Notes under the pieces: generated by a model
What the model was told of the DNA's origin: nothing
Databases searched by the model: none
What the model saw: the letters and a program-made list of their open reading frames with translations, nothing else
Shown: one piece after another, positions 5,938-12,600 of the stretch
How positions within the stretch are numbered: the stretch's first letter is position 1
Layout of the letters: each line of letters starts with the position of its first letter
Made by a program: the position numbers and the translations under genes
Origin: Chlamydiota bacterium
Lineage (GTDB): Bacteria; Chlamydiota; Chlamydiia; Chlamydiales; Rhabdochlamydiaceae
Direction of reading: 5' to 3'
Assembly (NCBI GenBank): GCA_023269365.1
Contig: JAHFTN010000029.1
Coordinates: 1 to 12,890 of the forward strand
Length of the DNA: 12,890 bases

Positions 5938-6849
5938 TTACCAATGAAAAAAGGATTTAGAAAAGCTTTTCCAAGAAGAGCACCCTTCTTCTGTACTGTT
6001 TTTAAAAGCTTCCACGCTACACCCCTGAGAGGAGATCTCCACTAGATTCCAGCTGCCTTCTTTTTTAGAAGAGGTGGAGCCACTATCGAGAATGATGGGT
6101 AGGGAGCTGTTGCGCAGATCCGCAATGCAGTGGCGGTGGGTGTGTCCATGCAAGAAGAGTTTAACGATAGGAGAAAATCTCTCAAGAAGGGCTCTTAGGG
6201 CTTCTTTCCTCAAGAGCTCTTTACGACTCGACTCATTGGAAAAGAAGGGGAAATGGTTCAAGAGGATGACTCTGTCTCCTTCGGGGATCTTCTTTAGAGT
6301 GCTCTCTAGTCTAGCTTCAAGTTCACTCGAAAAAAAACCTTGAGAAGAGATCAACGAGGTGGCAAGGGCCGTATCGAGGGCACATAACCACCAGTGGTTT
6401 CCGAGAGAGGTCGTCGTGATCCCCTCATTTTTCAGGGTGAATTCTGCCTTTTCTTCATAGCGGCTGGGGAAAAAATCGTAAAATACTTTGTCCCTATAAG
6501 CCGCTTTTGTGTAGTGATCGTGGTTTCCTGGCAAAGTAAAAATTTGAAATTTCTCCTCCCTCAGTCCCTCTATAAATTGCTTCGCCAAAGCAAACTCATC
6601 GGGATGGGAGGTGGAGGAGAGATCTCCTGTGATGAGAACCGTATCGACCTTGTGCTCGTGAAAGAGGGGAAAAAGAGTCGTAAGTCCTTCAGGGTCATAC
6701 ATAGCTTTGCGCACACAGCACACATTGAGGTTGCCGAGCCACCGCTTAGAAAAAAATTGACTCGGGCTCCATTGCAGCTTAGAGAAGTGTAAATCGGAGA
6801 TGTGCGCAAAGCGAAATAAGGGTTTATGAGGTGTCTGCATGGGACCCAT
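5938..6849 (-). CDS. Calcineurin-like metallophosphoesterase
   Basis: 303 residues with the full metallophosphoesterase motif set: HISDLHFS (D19, H21), GDLSS (75-79), GNHDH (108-112), LNHFPF (His199) and HGHTHRH (234-240). These ligate a two-metal centre that hydrolyses phosphoesters or pyrophosphates. No signal peptide or clear membrane helix is visible, so it is probably cytoplasmic or peripheral. Candidates include a CpdA/Icc-like phosphodiesterase and, since Chlamydia uses a calcineurin-type enzyme (LpxG) for UDP-2,3-diacylglucosamine hydrolysis in lipid A synthesis, an LpxG-like role. The sequence alone does not choose between them. ATG 6849 follows AAAGGG; a second ATG at 6840 is possible. 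It lies 24 nt after the lysine-rich gene and five bases before the ykgJ-like ATG. Confidence 0.88.
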   Translation of the reverse strand: MGPMQTPHKPLFRFAHISDLHFSKLQWSPSQFFSKRWLGNLNVCCVRKAMYDPEGLTTLFPLFHEHKVDTVLITGDLSSTSHPDEFALAKQFIEGLREEKFQIFTLPGNHDHYTKAAYRDKVFYDFFPSRYEEKAEFTLKNEGITTTSLGNHWWLCALDTALATSLISSQGFFSSELEARLESTLKKIPEGDRVILLNHFPFFSNESSRKELLRKEALRALLERFSPIVKLFLHGHTHRHCIADLRNSSLPIILDSGSTSSKKEGSWNLVEISSQGCSVEAFKNSTEEGCSSWKSFSKSFFHW

Positions 6850-6873
6850 TCTACCCTTTTTTTCAATAAGATC

Positions 6874-7287
6874 CTATTTCTTTTGAGTCCCGTGGTGATT
6901 TTGGATGGTGCGCTGTGAGAGCATCTGTTTATTTAAATTTTTAATCCAGCGAGCTCCTTCCTTATGAGGAGAGGCGGGAGAGGATTCTGTCATTCTAGCA
7001 AGAGTTTGTCCAGGAGAGGTTCTTTTCGAGGCTTTTCCCATTTTCATTGCGAGAAGCCCTTCGACGGCAAGGGCTTTATTCTCCTTTTTCACCTTGAGTG
7101 CTTTTGCAAGTGCTTGCTTTTGTCTAGAGAGTTTTTTTCTCGGAAATTTTTTGCGCAACTCAAGGGCTGTTTGCTCATCTTGATACTGACGCGTCTCTTC
7201 ACTTAAAAAAAGAGTCCTTGCGCCTTTGATCGCTTTTACCATTTTCTTGCGCAGCTGACCAAATAGAGGTTGTTTGGATTTGTTCAT
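6874..7287 (-). CDS. Lysine-rich protein of unknown function
   Basis: 137 residues from ATG 7287, chosen because AAAGGAG lies eight bases upstream. The frame is open further upstream to 7608, but that stretch runs through the palindromic repeat and into the divergent gene. The protein is very basic, with runs such as KKMVKAIKGAR, RKKFPRKKLSRQKQALAKAL and LAMKMGKASKR, and an alanine/lysine-rich predicted helix in the middle. No signal peptide, membrane helix or known domain is seen. The composition would suit nucleic-acid or ribosome binding, but that is only a guess from charge. It is the first gene of the minus-strand unit, 24 nt before the metallophosphoesterase gene. A small 8-bp inverted repeat (7321-7328/7337-7344) lies just upstream and could be an operator or leader hairpin. 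Confidence 0.6.
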   Translation of the reverse strand: MNKSKQPLFGQLRKKMVKAIKGARTLFLSEETRQYQDEQTALELRKKFPRKKLSRQKQALAKALKVKKENKALAVEGLLAMKMGKASKRTSPGQTLARMTESSPASPHKEGARWIKNLNKQMLSQRTIQNHHGTQKK

Positions 7288-7400
7288 CGAGGGCTCCTTT
7301 TTTGTGAAGTTAAGAGTTTCTTTCACACTAGAGCGTGTGTGAAATTTAGGGAAGGGTTTTGTTTTTGCGGTTTTAAAAAAAATAAAATGGTATGAAAAAG

Positions 7401-7468
7401 GAACTCGCAAAACTCCATTTGGGGGCCAAAAGCGCCCTTTTAGTCCCCAAATGGAGTTTTGCGAGTTC
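7401..7468. repeat. 24-bp perfect inverted repeat, left of the MNT-HEPN pair
   Basis: Bases 7401-7424 (starting GAACTCGCAAAACTCCAT) are the exact reverse complement of 7445-7468. The 20-nt spacer can itself pair AAAAG (7428-7432) with CTTTT (7437-7441), so nearly the whole 68 bases can fold. It sits between two divergent genes (7287 minus and 7504 plus), where no terminator is needed. Its right half shares CCCCAAATGGAGTTTT with the repeat at 8336-8393. TATAAC (7473-7478) just beyond it may be the -10 of the nucleotidyltransferase gene. Confidence 0.9.
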
Positions 7469-7503
7469 TCTCTATAACAAAGTCGAACTAAGGGAGCCCC
7501 GTC

Positions 7504-7860
7504 GTGACACCTAATGATTTTGACAGCAAGGAAGCTAAGGAATTTCTTCTTGAAAGAGAGAAAAAAAAGAAGGAGGAACAAGAAAAAGATAGGCAGGAGA
7601 TGCTGCAAAAGGTTACCCTGATTCTAAGGGAAAAATTCAAAAATACTTCTGTTGAAGTGTACTTGGTGGGTTCTATTCTTCGCCCCTACAGTTTTTCTGC
7701 TCGCTCCGATGTAGATGTGGTGTTGAAAAATTATCAGGGAGACCGCTTAAGTTTGTGGACGGAATTGGAAGAAAAACTTGGAAGAAGCGTGGAAGTTATT
7801 CCTTTTGAAACATGTTCATTCAAAGAGTTCATTGAAAAAGATGGATTTAGGGTAATTTAA
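7504..7860 (+). CDS. Minimal nucleotidyltransferase, MntA-like antitoxin of a HEPN/MNT pair
   Basis: 118 residues from GTG 7504, with AAGGGAG seven bases upstream. A charged, lysine/glutamate-rich helix (about 8-46) precedes the nucleotidyltransferase core: YLVGS (Gly56-Ser57), then SDVDVV with the metal-binding Asp69 and Asp71. Eleven residues separate GS from the D-x-D, one more than the usual ten, and the third acidic position looks like Glu97 (SVEVIP) rather than Asp. In characterised MntA/HepT systems the MNT protein silences the HEPN ribonuclease by adding AMP to its tyrosine. The partner gene follows after a three-base gap. Codons look more A/T-rich than in the flanking genes, and palindromic repeats bracket the pair, both of which fit acquisition by transfer. 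Confidence 0.8.
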   Translation: MTPNDFDSKEAKEFLLEREKKKKEEQEKDRQEMLQKVTLILREKFKNTSVEVYLVGSILRPYSFSARSDVDVVLKNYQGDRLSLWTELEEKLGRSVEVIPFETCSFKEFIEKDGFRVI

Positions 7861-7863
7861 GAG

Positions 7864-8325
7864 ATGGAAAAATACGCGTTCTTACTAGGATATTTTGACA
7901 AACAACTTTTGGTTATAAAAAGGTTGTACGATGAGATTATAACGGTTGATGTGTCGAATTACGATAAACAATTTTTGTTTGCCATGAGAGTTCAACAATT
8001 TTACACTTCACTTGAAGATCTATTCAAGCAAATCGCAAAATCATTTGAAAATCACATTGACAGTATGAGCAATTTTCACAAGGAAATGCTTATGCGGATG
8101 AATACAGATGTCCCCAAGATACGGCCCAGGGTCATTTCTAATCAAAGTTTAGTATTATTGGATAAAGTAAGAGCTTTTCGTCATTTCATACGTCATGCGT
8201 ATGATTGTGAGCTGGACGAGAAGGAGCTGCGACTTATCCGAGATAAGCTCACGAGCGGATACACCTATGTAGACCAAGATCTACAAGCTTTTCGCTCTTA
8301 TATCAAGAAGCTTGCAAACACGTAA
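7864..8325 (+). CDS. HepT-like HEPN ribonuclease toxin
   Basis: 153 residues, mostly helical. The diagnostic segment is FRHFIRHAYDCEL: Arg106, four residues, His111, Ala112, Tyr113, which is an exact R-x4-H-x-Y motif. In HEPN toxins the Arg/His pair cuts RNA in a dimer, and in HepT the motif tyrosine is the residue AMPylated by the MNT partner. The surrounding pattern, with an acidic helix after the motif, fits the HepT-like subgroup rather than the shorter DUF86 proteins. The ATG lies three bases after the stop of the nucleotidyltransferase gene, so the two are translated together with the antitoxin first. A palindromic repeat begins ten bases after the stop codon. The gene looks intact. The cellular RNA target cannot be inferred. 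Confidence 0.82.
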   Translation: MEKYAFLLGYFDKQLLVIKRLYDEIITVDVSNYDKQFLFAMRVQQFYTSLEDLFKQIAKSFENHIDSMSNFHKEMLMRMNTDVPKIRPRVISNQSLVLLDKVRAFRHFIRHAYDCELDEKELRLIRDKLTSGYTYVDQDLQAFRSYIKKLANT

Positions 8326-8335
8326 CTTTTGTCAA

Positions 8336-8393
8336 TAGAGGGAATTGCAAAACTCGCTTTTTGACCCCAAATGGAGTTTTTCAATTCCCTCTA
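8336..8393. repeat. 20-bp inverted repeat (one mismatch), right of the MNT-HEPN pair
   Basis: Bases 8336-8355 pair with 8374-8393 with one mismatch around an 18-nt spacer. The right side contains CCCCAAATGGAGTTTT (8366-8381), identical to 7445-7460, and the left side GCAAAACTC matches 7407-7415, in the same order and orientation. Relative to the left repeat, the CATTTGGGG side of the stem is missing, so this looks like an internally deleted copy. It could also slow transcription after the toxin gene, but no T-run follows. Confidence 0.85.
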
Positions 8394-8459
8394 GAGATAA
8401 TTTTAAACTGGAGAAGATTGAATAAAAAGGGGGATTGGGGCACCATTTTCCCCATTAAA

Positions 8460-8541
8460 AACACCAGGGGTGCTGCCCTTATCGTGGTAGCTGAGAGAAT
8501 CTCTTAAACCTGATCTGGGTTATGCCAGCGAGGAAGAGTGC
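8460..8541 (+). promoter_or_regulatory. TPP (thiamine pyrophosphate) riboswitch
   Basis: The conserved thi-box elements occur in order and at normal spacing: CACCAGGGGTGC (8462-8473), a P3 stem CTGCC/GGTAG (8472-8476/8486-8490), CTGAGA (8491-8496), AACCTGATCTGGGTTATGCC (from 8506) and CAGCGAGGAAGAG (8526-8538). CAC (8462-8464) can close P1 with GTG (8538-8540). The aptamer's 3' edge contains AGGAAGAG, the ribosome-binding site for ATG 8543, so TPP binding should hide it directly and repress translation. A CACC just upstream (8441-8444) could pair with GGTG in the aptamer as an alternative fold. No separate terminator is visible. Confidence 0.93.
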
Positions 8542-8542
8542 T

Positions 8543-9787
8543 ATGGTGAATGCGATTTCACGTTTGCAGAAAGTGTGCGCTTGGGGTGGCAACCTGCTTG
8601 AGCACTACGATGTGGCCCTGTTCGGGTTCTTATCTCCTTTTTTAGCTCCTCTAATTTTTCCTGATAAAGAGCCGATTACGGCGCTCATTTTAACCTATGC
8701 GATGATCCCCTTGGGGAAGTTGGCAAGACCCCTTGGAGCCCTCGTATTTGGGGTGATAGGGGATCGCTATGGAAGGGCTTTTGCGCTGTATCTGACTTTG
8801 GGGGGAATGGGGGTGGTTTCACTGTGCATTGCTGCAAGTCCTACCTATGCCCAAGTGGGGGTGATCGCCCCTATGTTATTTTGTGTGGGGCGCATTTTTC
8901 AAAATTTTCTAGGCGCAGGAACAAGTACAGGAAACGCTCTTCTATTGTTAGAAAATTCTTTAGAGCATAGGCGGGATTTAGTCAGTAGTTTTTATAATTG
9001 CTCTACGATTGCGGGGATTTTTTTCGCCTCTCTTGGGGTTGTCACTCTCTGTTATTTTGACATCTGTTCGTGGGGATGGAGGCTCCTTTACCTCGTAGGG
9101 GCCTTGACCGCCCTTTGTGGTTGGATGATGAGGAAACAAGAGGTTGTTTTGCTACAAAAAACCTCTTTGCGCAGCCTGCTACACCCTTGCTGGGTCCATA
9201 GAAAAGCGCTGTTGCTCGTGATGTTGGGAATGGGGTTTTCTAGCGCGAACTACATGATGTCCCTTGTTCTGATGAATGGATTTGTTCCTCTTGTCACTGT
9301 CTTTTCTAAAGAAAAGATGATGAGTCTTAATACGTGGCTGCTAATTTTAGATTGTTGCGCGATGCCTTTTTTTGGCTACCTAGCCTCTAGGATAGGAAGA
9401 AAACAAGTGATGGTAGGCTCTGCGTTAGGCGTGGCCTTACTGGCAATCCCTTTGTGTGTCTGTTTAGAAGGGGCTAGTTTATCTGTTGTTATTGCAGTGA
9501 GGAGCTGCTTTGTGCTTTTGGGCGTGGCCTTTGCAGCGCCTTGCCACGCTTGGAGTTATGGCTTGGTGCCAGCCCAGCATCGCTACACGATTCTCTCACT
9601 CGGCTCTGCGCTCGGCTCTCAGCTATTTGGCTCTCCTGCTGCCGCCTTTTCCCTCTGGTGCTTTAAGACCACATTAGAAGTGCCGAGTATCGCGCTGTAT
9701 TGGTTAGGGCTGGCTGCGGCAACTAGCTTCGCGCTTGCTTTTTCCAAAGTTCCGAAGGAAGAAGTTTTTCAATTGCAAAAGGCGTAA
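8543..9787 (+). CDS. MFS transporter of the MHS type, candidate thiamine-compound importer
   Basis: 414 residues with about twelve hydrophobic segments. Family signatures are GNLLEHYDVALFGFLSPFLA at the first helix, ARPLGALVFGVIGDRYGR (the motif between helices 2 and 3) and the repeat copy GYLASRIGRKQVMVGSA in the middle. This is the metabolite:H+ symporter branch that includes ProP, KgtP and ShiA. I start it at ATG 8543 rather than the in-frame ATG at 8522. The earlier ATG lies inside the riboswitch core and has no ribosome-binding site, while AGGAAGAG (8531-8538) is correctly placed for 8543. Control by a TPP riboswitch implies uptake of thiamine, its phosphates or a precursor, which an intracellular bacterium would take from its host. 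The proton-symport mechanism and substrate are inference from family and regulation. Confidence 0.88.
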   Translation: MVNAISRLQKVCAWGGNLLEHYDVALFGFLSPFLAPLIFPDKEPITALILTYAMIPLGKLARPLGALVFGVIGDRYGRAFALYLTLGGMGVVSLCIAASPTYAQVGVIAPMLFCVGRIFQNFLGAGTSTGNALLLLENSLEHRRDLVSSFYNCSTIAGIFFASLGVVTLCYFDICSWGWRLLYLVGALTALCGWMMRKQEVVLLQKTSLRSLLHPCWVHRKALLLVMLGMGFSSANYMMSLVLMNGFVPLVTVFSKEKMMSLNTWLLILDCCAMPFFGYLASRIGRKQVMVGSALGVALLAIPLCVCLEGASLSVVIAVRSCFVLLGVAFAAPCHAWSYGLVPAQHRYTILSLGSALGSQLFGSPAAAFSLWCFKTTLEVPSIALYWLGLAAATSFALAFSKVPKEEVFQLQKA

Positions 9788-9840
9788 TCTAACGCATTGT
9801 AAAGCATTGGTTTTAAAGTGGTTGTGTAAGTTGTTCTCTA

Positions 9841-10056
9841 ATGATTGATATTCCGCGCGATGAGTTAAGGAAAATTTCCAAGCGTATTGATAAATTAACG
9901 GTTAATCCCTTCCCTCCTGGGCATGAGAAAATGAAAGGCGCTGAGGATTTATATCGAGTGCGGCAGGGAGACTACCGCATTCTTTATTCAGTTTTAAAAA
10001 ACAAGCTGATTGTCTTGATCATAAAGATAGGGCATCGACGCGAAGGTTATCGTTGA
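9841..10056 (+). CDS. RelE-family toxin, apparently missing its N-terminus
   Basis: 71 residues ending in LYRVRQGDYRILYSVLKNKL and KIGHRREGYR, the C-terminal two-thirds of a RelE/ParE-superfamily mRNA interferase, including the conserved basic residues. Typical RelE proteins of this kind have about 85-90 residues and begin with a strand and helix that are missing here. In frame upstream, the DNA gives stops and no family resemblance. No ribosome-binding site precedes ATG 9841, and the 53-base gap to the transporter gene leaves no room for an antitoxin. It is probably a decayed remnant rather than an active toxin. Its 3' end overlaps the convergent glycosyltransferase gene by 38 bp. Confidence 0.65.
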   Translation: MIDIPRDELRKISKRIDKLTVNPFPPGHEKMKGAEDLYRVRQGDYRILYSVLKNKLIVLIIKIGHRREGYR

Positions 10057-10966
10057 CTTTCGAGACAAGCTCGCAAAAGCGATTCAGTACGCGGCGAGTG
10101 GTTATAAAGTGCCTCCACTGTTTTCGTCTGCATTTCCCTTTAGGCAGCCAGCAAGGGGGAAACACAACGGCTCCTTTTAGCCAGCCGGGCTGCCATAGGC
10201 GCATCCGCTTGGGGTCGTTGGCAATCACAAGCGAGGGGATCTGTAGATTAGAGGCGAGGTGCCCCAATACGGAGTCATTGCTGATTGTGTATCCCGACTC
10301 ATAGGTTAGGGCGGCAAGATCTTTTAGCGTGGGAGTTGAGACAAGGTGCAGCCCCTTTTTCTCTACACAAAACCAGTTAGCATATTCTGCGGGACTGACG
10401 ACAAACAGGGGTTGAAATCCTTGTGCTTGAAGTTGAAGGCCCAAATGCAGGAATTTCGAGGGGCTCCAGTTTTTTATAGAAGAGCTGCTCATGGGGTGGA
10501 TGAGGACTCTTGTGGCATAGTTGCGGTGGGTCAGATGAGGTGGAGGAGAGATTCCGTTGTCTTTGCAGACAGTAGAGCTCTTGAGCAGCTTGGCAACAGC
10601 GTGTGCTGCATTGTCTGCCATGGATGTACTTTCATCGAAACAGCAATCTAAATGAGAAAGAGGCGCGTGTTTTGTGCTCAAGTAAGAAGGGTAGAAAACA
10701 CTCAGTTTAGAGCGGTCACTCCCCAATAAGATTTTCACCCGTTCAGAGTTGTCATTTTCCACCACAATCAGGTCATGATGCGCAAAATCTCCTTCCGATC
10801 TTTGCAGGTCATGCCCGGGAAACCAGGAGGCAAGCTCTGGCAACGTGCTATGGTAAGTGGTGACATCGAATCCTGCTTTTTTAAGCTGATGAGAGACGAT
10901 CATCATGAGAAGGGCATCGCCGATGCCCTTCGCGGGAAGGAGAGCGACCGTTTTTATGGGTCGCAA
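10019..10966 (-). CDS. Family-9 glycosyltransferase (heptosyltransferase-like)
   Basis: 315 residues with the GT9 landmarks: VALLPAKGIGDALL at the N-terminus (G-x-G-D loop), LIHPMSSSSIKNWSPSKF at the start of the second domain (usually H-P-G-x-S-x-x-K-x-W-P) and ISNDSVLGHLASNLQIPSLV near the C-terminus (usually N-D-S-G-x-x-H-L-A). Two of the usual glycines are replaced (HPM for HPG, NDSV for NDSG), so it is a divergent member whose donor may not be ADP-heptose. A cytoplasmic role in adding a sugar to LPS or another glycoconjugate is likely. The start is TTG 10966, the only start that keeps the first strand. It lies directly after the groEL TAA with no spacer and in the same frame, so it probably depends on ribosomes finishing groEL. 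Confidence 0.78.
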   Translation of the reverse strand: MRPIKTVALLPAKGIGDALLMMIVSHQLKKAGFDVTTYHSTLPELASWFPGHDLQRSEGDFAHHDLIVVENDNSERVKILLGSDRSKLSVFYPSYLSTKHAPLSHLDCCFDESTSMADNAAHAVAKLLKSSTVCKDNGISPPPHLTHRNYATRVLIHPMSSSSIKNWSPSKFLHLGLQLQAQGFQPLFVVSPAEYANWFCVEKKGLHLVSTPTLKDLAALTYESGYTISNDSVLGHLASNLQIPSLVIANDPKRMRLWQPGWLKGAVVFPPCWLPKGKCRRKQWRHFITTRRVLNRFCELVSKVNDNLRVDALSL

Positions 10967-12565
10967 TTACTTCGTTCCCTCTTCTGCATCTTCAGGGGCG
11001 TTGCCGATGAGAACTTCTGAGAGGAGTGCGATCCCCGCTGTAGACACGGCCAGGCGCAGTGCATTTTTTACAACTTTAGCAGGGTCTATAATCCCCTTCG
11101 CGAGAAGGTCTTCTACCTTTTCCGATGCGGCATTAAATCCGATGGGGGCGTTGGCAGATAACACTTCGCTGAGAAGGACGGAGCTGTCAAAGCCGGTGTT
11201 AGATACGATTTGTTTAAAGGGAGTCTCAAGCGCTTTCAAGACGATCTGGGCGCCAAGAGCTTCATCGCCCGTCAGCTTGAGGTCGATCCCCTTGCCGATG
11301 CGAAGCAGCGCGCAGCCGCCCCCGATGACAATCCCCTCTTCTATAGCAGCTCTTGTGGAGTTGAGGCTGTCTTCAAAGAGTTGCTTTTTCTGTTTCATCT
11401 CAGGTTCTGTCGTCGCTCCTACGCGGATGACGGCAACGCCGCCTGTGAGTTTAGCTTTCCTCTCTTCGAGTTTTTCTTTGTCGTAGGAGCTAGTGGCCCT
11501 TTCGACCTCTGCTTCAATGTGTGCAATTCTCGTCTTGATGTGGGAGGAGTTGCCCTTGCCGCCTACAAGCGTTGTTTTGTCTTTTGTAACGACGAGTTTG
11601 TCTACAGAACCTAAAACATCAGCTGTAGCCTCTTTGAGGAAATGGCCTGTCTCCTCAGAGATCAGCGTGGCGCCAGTTAAGATGGCAATGTCTTCTAACA
11701 GCGATTTTTTTCGATCGCCAAAGCCTGGGGCTTTTACGGCGCAGACCTTCAGAGTGCCGCGCAATTTGTTCACCACAAGCGTAGAAAGAGCATCCCCTTC
11801 AATGTCATCGGCAATGATGAGAAGTTCTGAAGCCGTTGCTGCAACGGCTTGCAAAATCGGAAGGATCTCTTGAACGGAAGCAATTTTTTTGTCGGTAATC
11901 AATACCTTGGCATTGCTCATCTCGACACTCATCTTGTCGGCATTCGTACAAAAATAAGCGCTTAAATACCCTCGATCAAAGAGCATCCCCTCTACCATTT
12001 CGAGAGAGGTTTCAGTGCTTTTCCCTTCTTCAATTGTAATCACACCGGCTTTGCCTACTTTTTTAAAAGCATCGGCGATGAGTTCTCCAACAGAGAGGTT
12101 TCCAGAAGAAGAAGCGATGGCAATATTTTTGATCTCTTCCTCATTTTTGATGGGAATGGCAGAACTTTCAAGAGCGCTGAGAATCGCGCAAAGAGCTTTA
12201 TCCATCCCCCTTTTTAGAAGAATGGGGGAAGCCCCCGAGGAGATGTTTTTTACTCCACTAGAGACAAGAGCGCGCAGCAGCAAGATGCTCGATGTGGTGC
12301 CATCGCCGCAGAGCTCTTTCATCTTCCCTGCCACTTCTTTTCCAAGAGAAACACCCATGTTGGCATATTGGTCTTTGAGCTCGACATCTTTCACGATGCT
12401 ATTGCCATCATTGGTAATCGTCGGAGCGCCCCAGGAAGCTTGTAGCCCTACGTTACGTCCTTTAGGGCCTAAAGTCACGCCCACGACATCGGCGAGTTTA
12501 TCGAGCCCTTCGCGCAATTTATTTCTTGCTTCTTCTTCGAAAATGAGTTCTTTAGGTGTAGACAT
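10967..12565 (-). CDS. groEL: GroEL-family chaperonin, divergent paralog without groES
   Basis: 532 residues, colinear with GroEL. ATPase residues are kept: VTLGPKGRNV, TNDG with Asp53, CGDGTT with Asp88 and the aspartate in EDSLNSTRAA near residue 392. Apical substrate/GroES-contact residues also remain (GYLSAYF, ILPIL, LVVN, KAPGFGDRKK). Differences from a main chaperonin are GDGTTSSILLLRAL where TTTATVLA is usual, SWGAPTITNDGNSIVKD for KSFGAP...KDGVSV, and a C-terminus of APEDAEEGTK with no Gly-Gly-Met tail. No groES is adjacent and no CIRCE operator is visible. Chlamydiae are known to carry extra GroEL copies besides the groES-linked one, and this appears to be such a copy. GAGGA lies just before ATG 12565. 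It is co-transcribed with the glycosyltransferase. Whether it folds proteins with GroES or has another job is open. Confidence 0.9.
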   Translation of the reverse strand: MSTPKELIFEEEARNKLREGLDKLADVVGVTLGPKGRNVGLQASWGAPTITNDGNSIVKDVELKDQYANMGVSLGKEVAGKMKELCGDGTTSSILLLRALVSSGVKNISSGASPILLKRGMDKALCAILSALESSAIPIKNEEEIKNIAIASSSGNLSVGELIADAFKKVGKAGVITIEEGKSTETSLEMVEGMLFDRGYLSAYFCTNADKMSVEMSNAKVLITDKKIASVQEILPILQAVAATASELLIIADDIEGDALSTLVVNKLRGTLKVCAVKAPGFGDRKKSLLEDIAILTGATLISEETGHFLKEATADVLGSVDKLVVTKDKTTLVGGKGNSSHIKTRIAHIEAEVERATSSYDKEKLEERKAKLTGGVAVIRVGATTEPEMKQKKQLFEDSLNSTRAAIEEGIVIGGGCALLRIGKGIDLKLTGDEALGAQIVLKALETPFKQIVSNTGFDSSVLLSEVLSANAPIGFNAASEKVEDLLAKGIIDPAKVVKNALRLAVSTAGIALLSEVLIGNAPEDAEEGTK

Positions 12566-12600
12566 GATTCCTCGAGTTAAAGGATTGAGTTGATGAGGGG

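Noticed and set aside
7401..7468. Left palindrome as a transcription terminator
   Set aside because: The flanking genes diverge, so no transcript ends there, and there is no T-run.
7288..7608. Longer version of the lysine-rich gene starting at 7608
   Set aside because: It would run through the palindrome and the divergent MNT gene; ATG 7287 has a strong ribosome-binding site.
8522..8542. In-frame ATG 8522 as start of the transporter
   Set aside because: It lies in the conserved core of the riboswitch and has no ribosome-binding site; ATG 8543 has one.
10905..12593. Long plus-strand frames (134-193 codons) opposite groEL
   Set aside because: They are antisense shadows of a conserved gene, without ribosome-binding sites or known domains.
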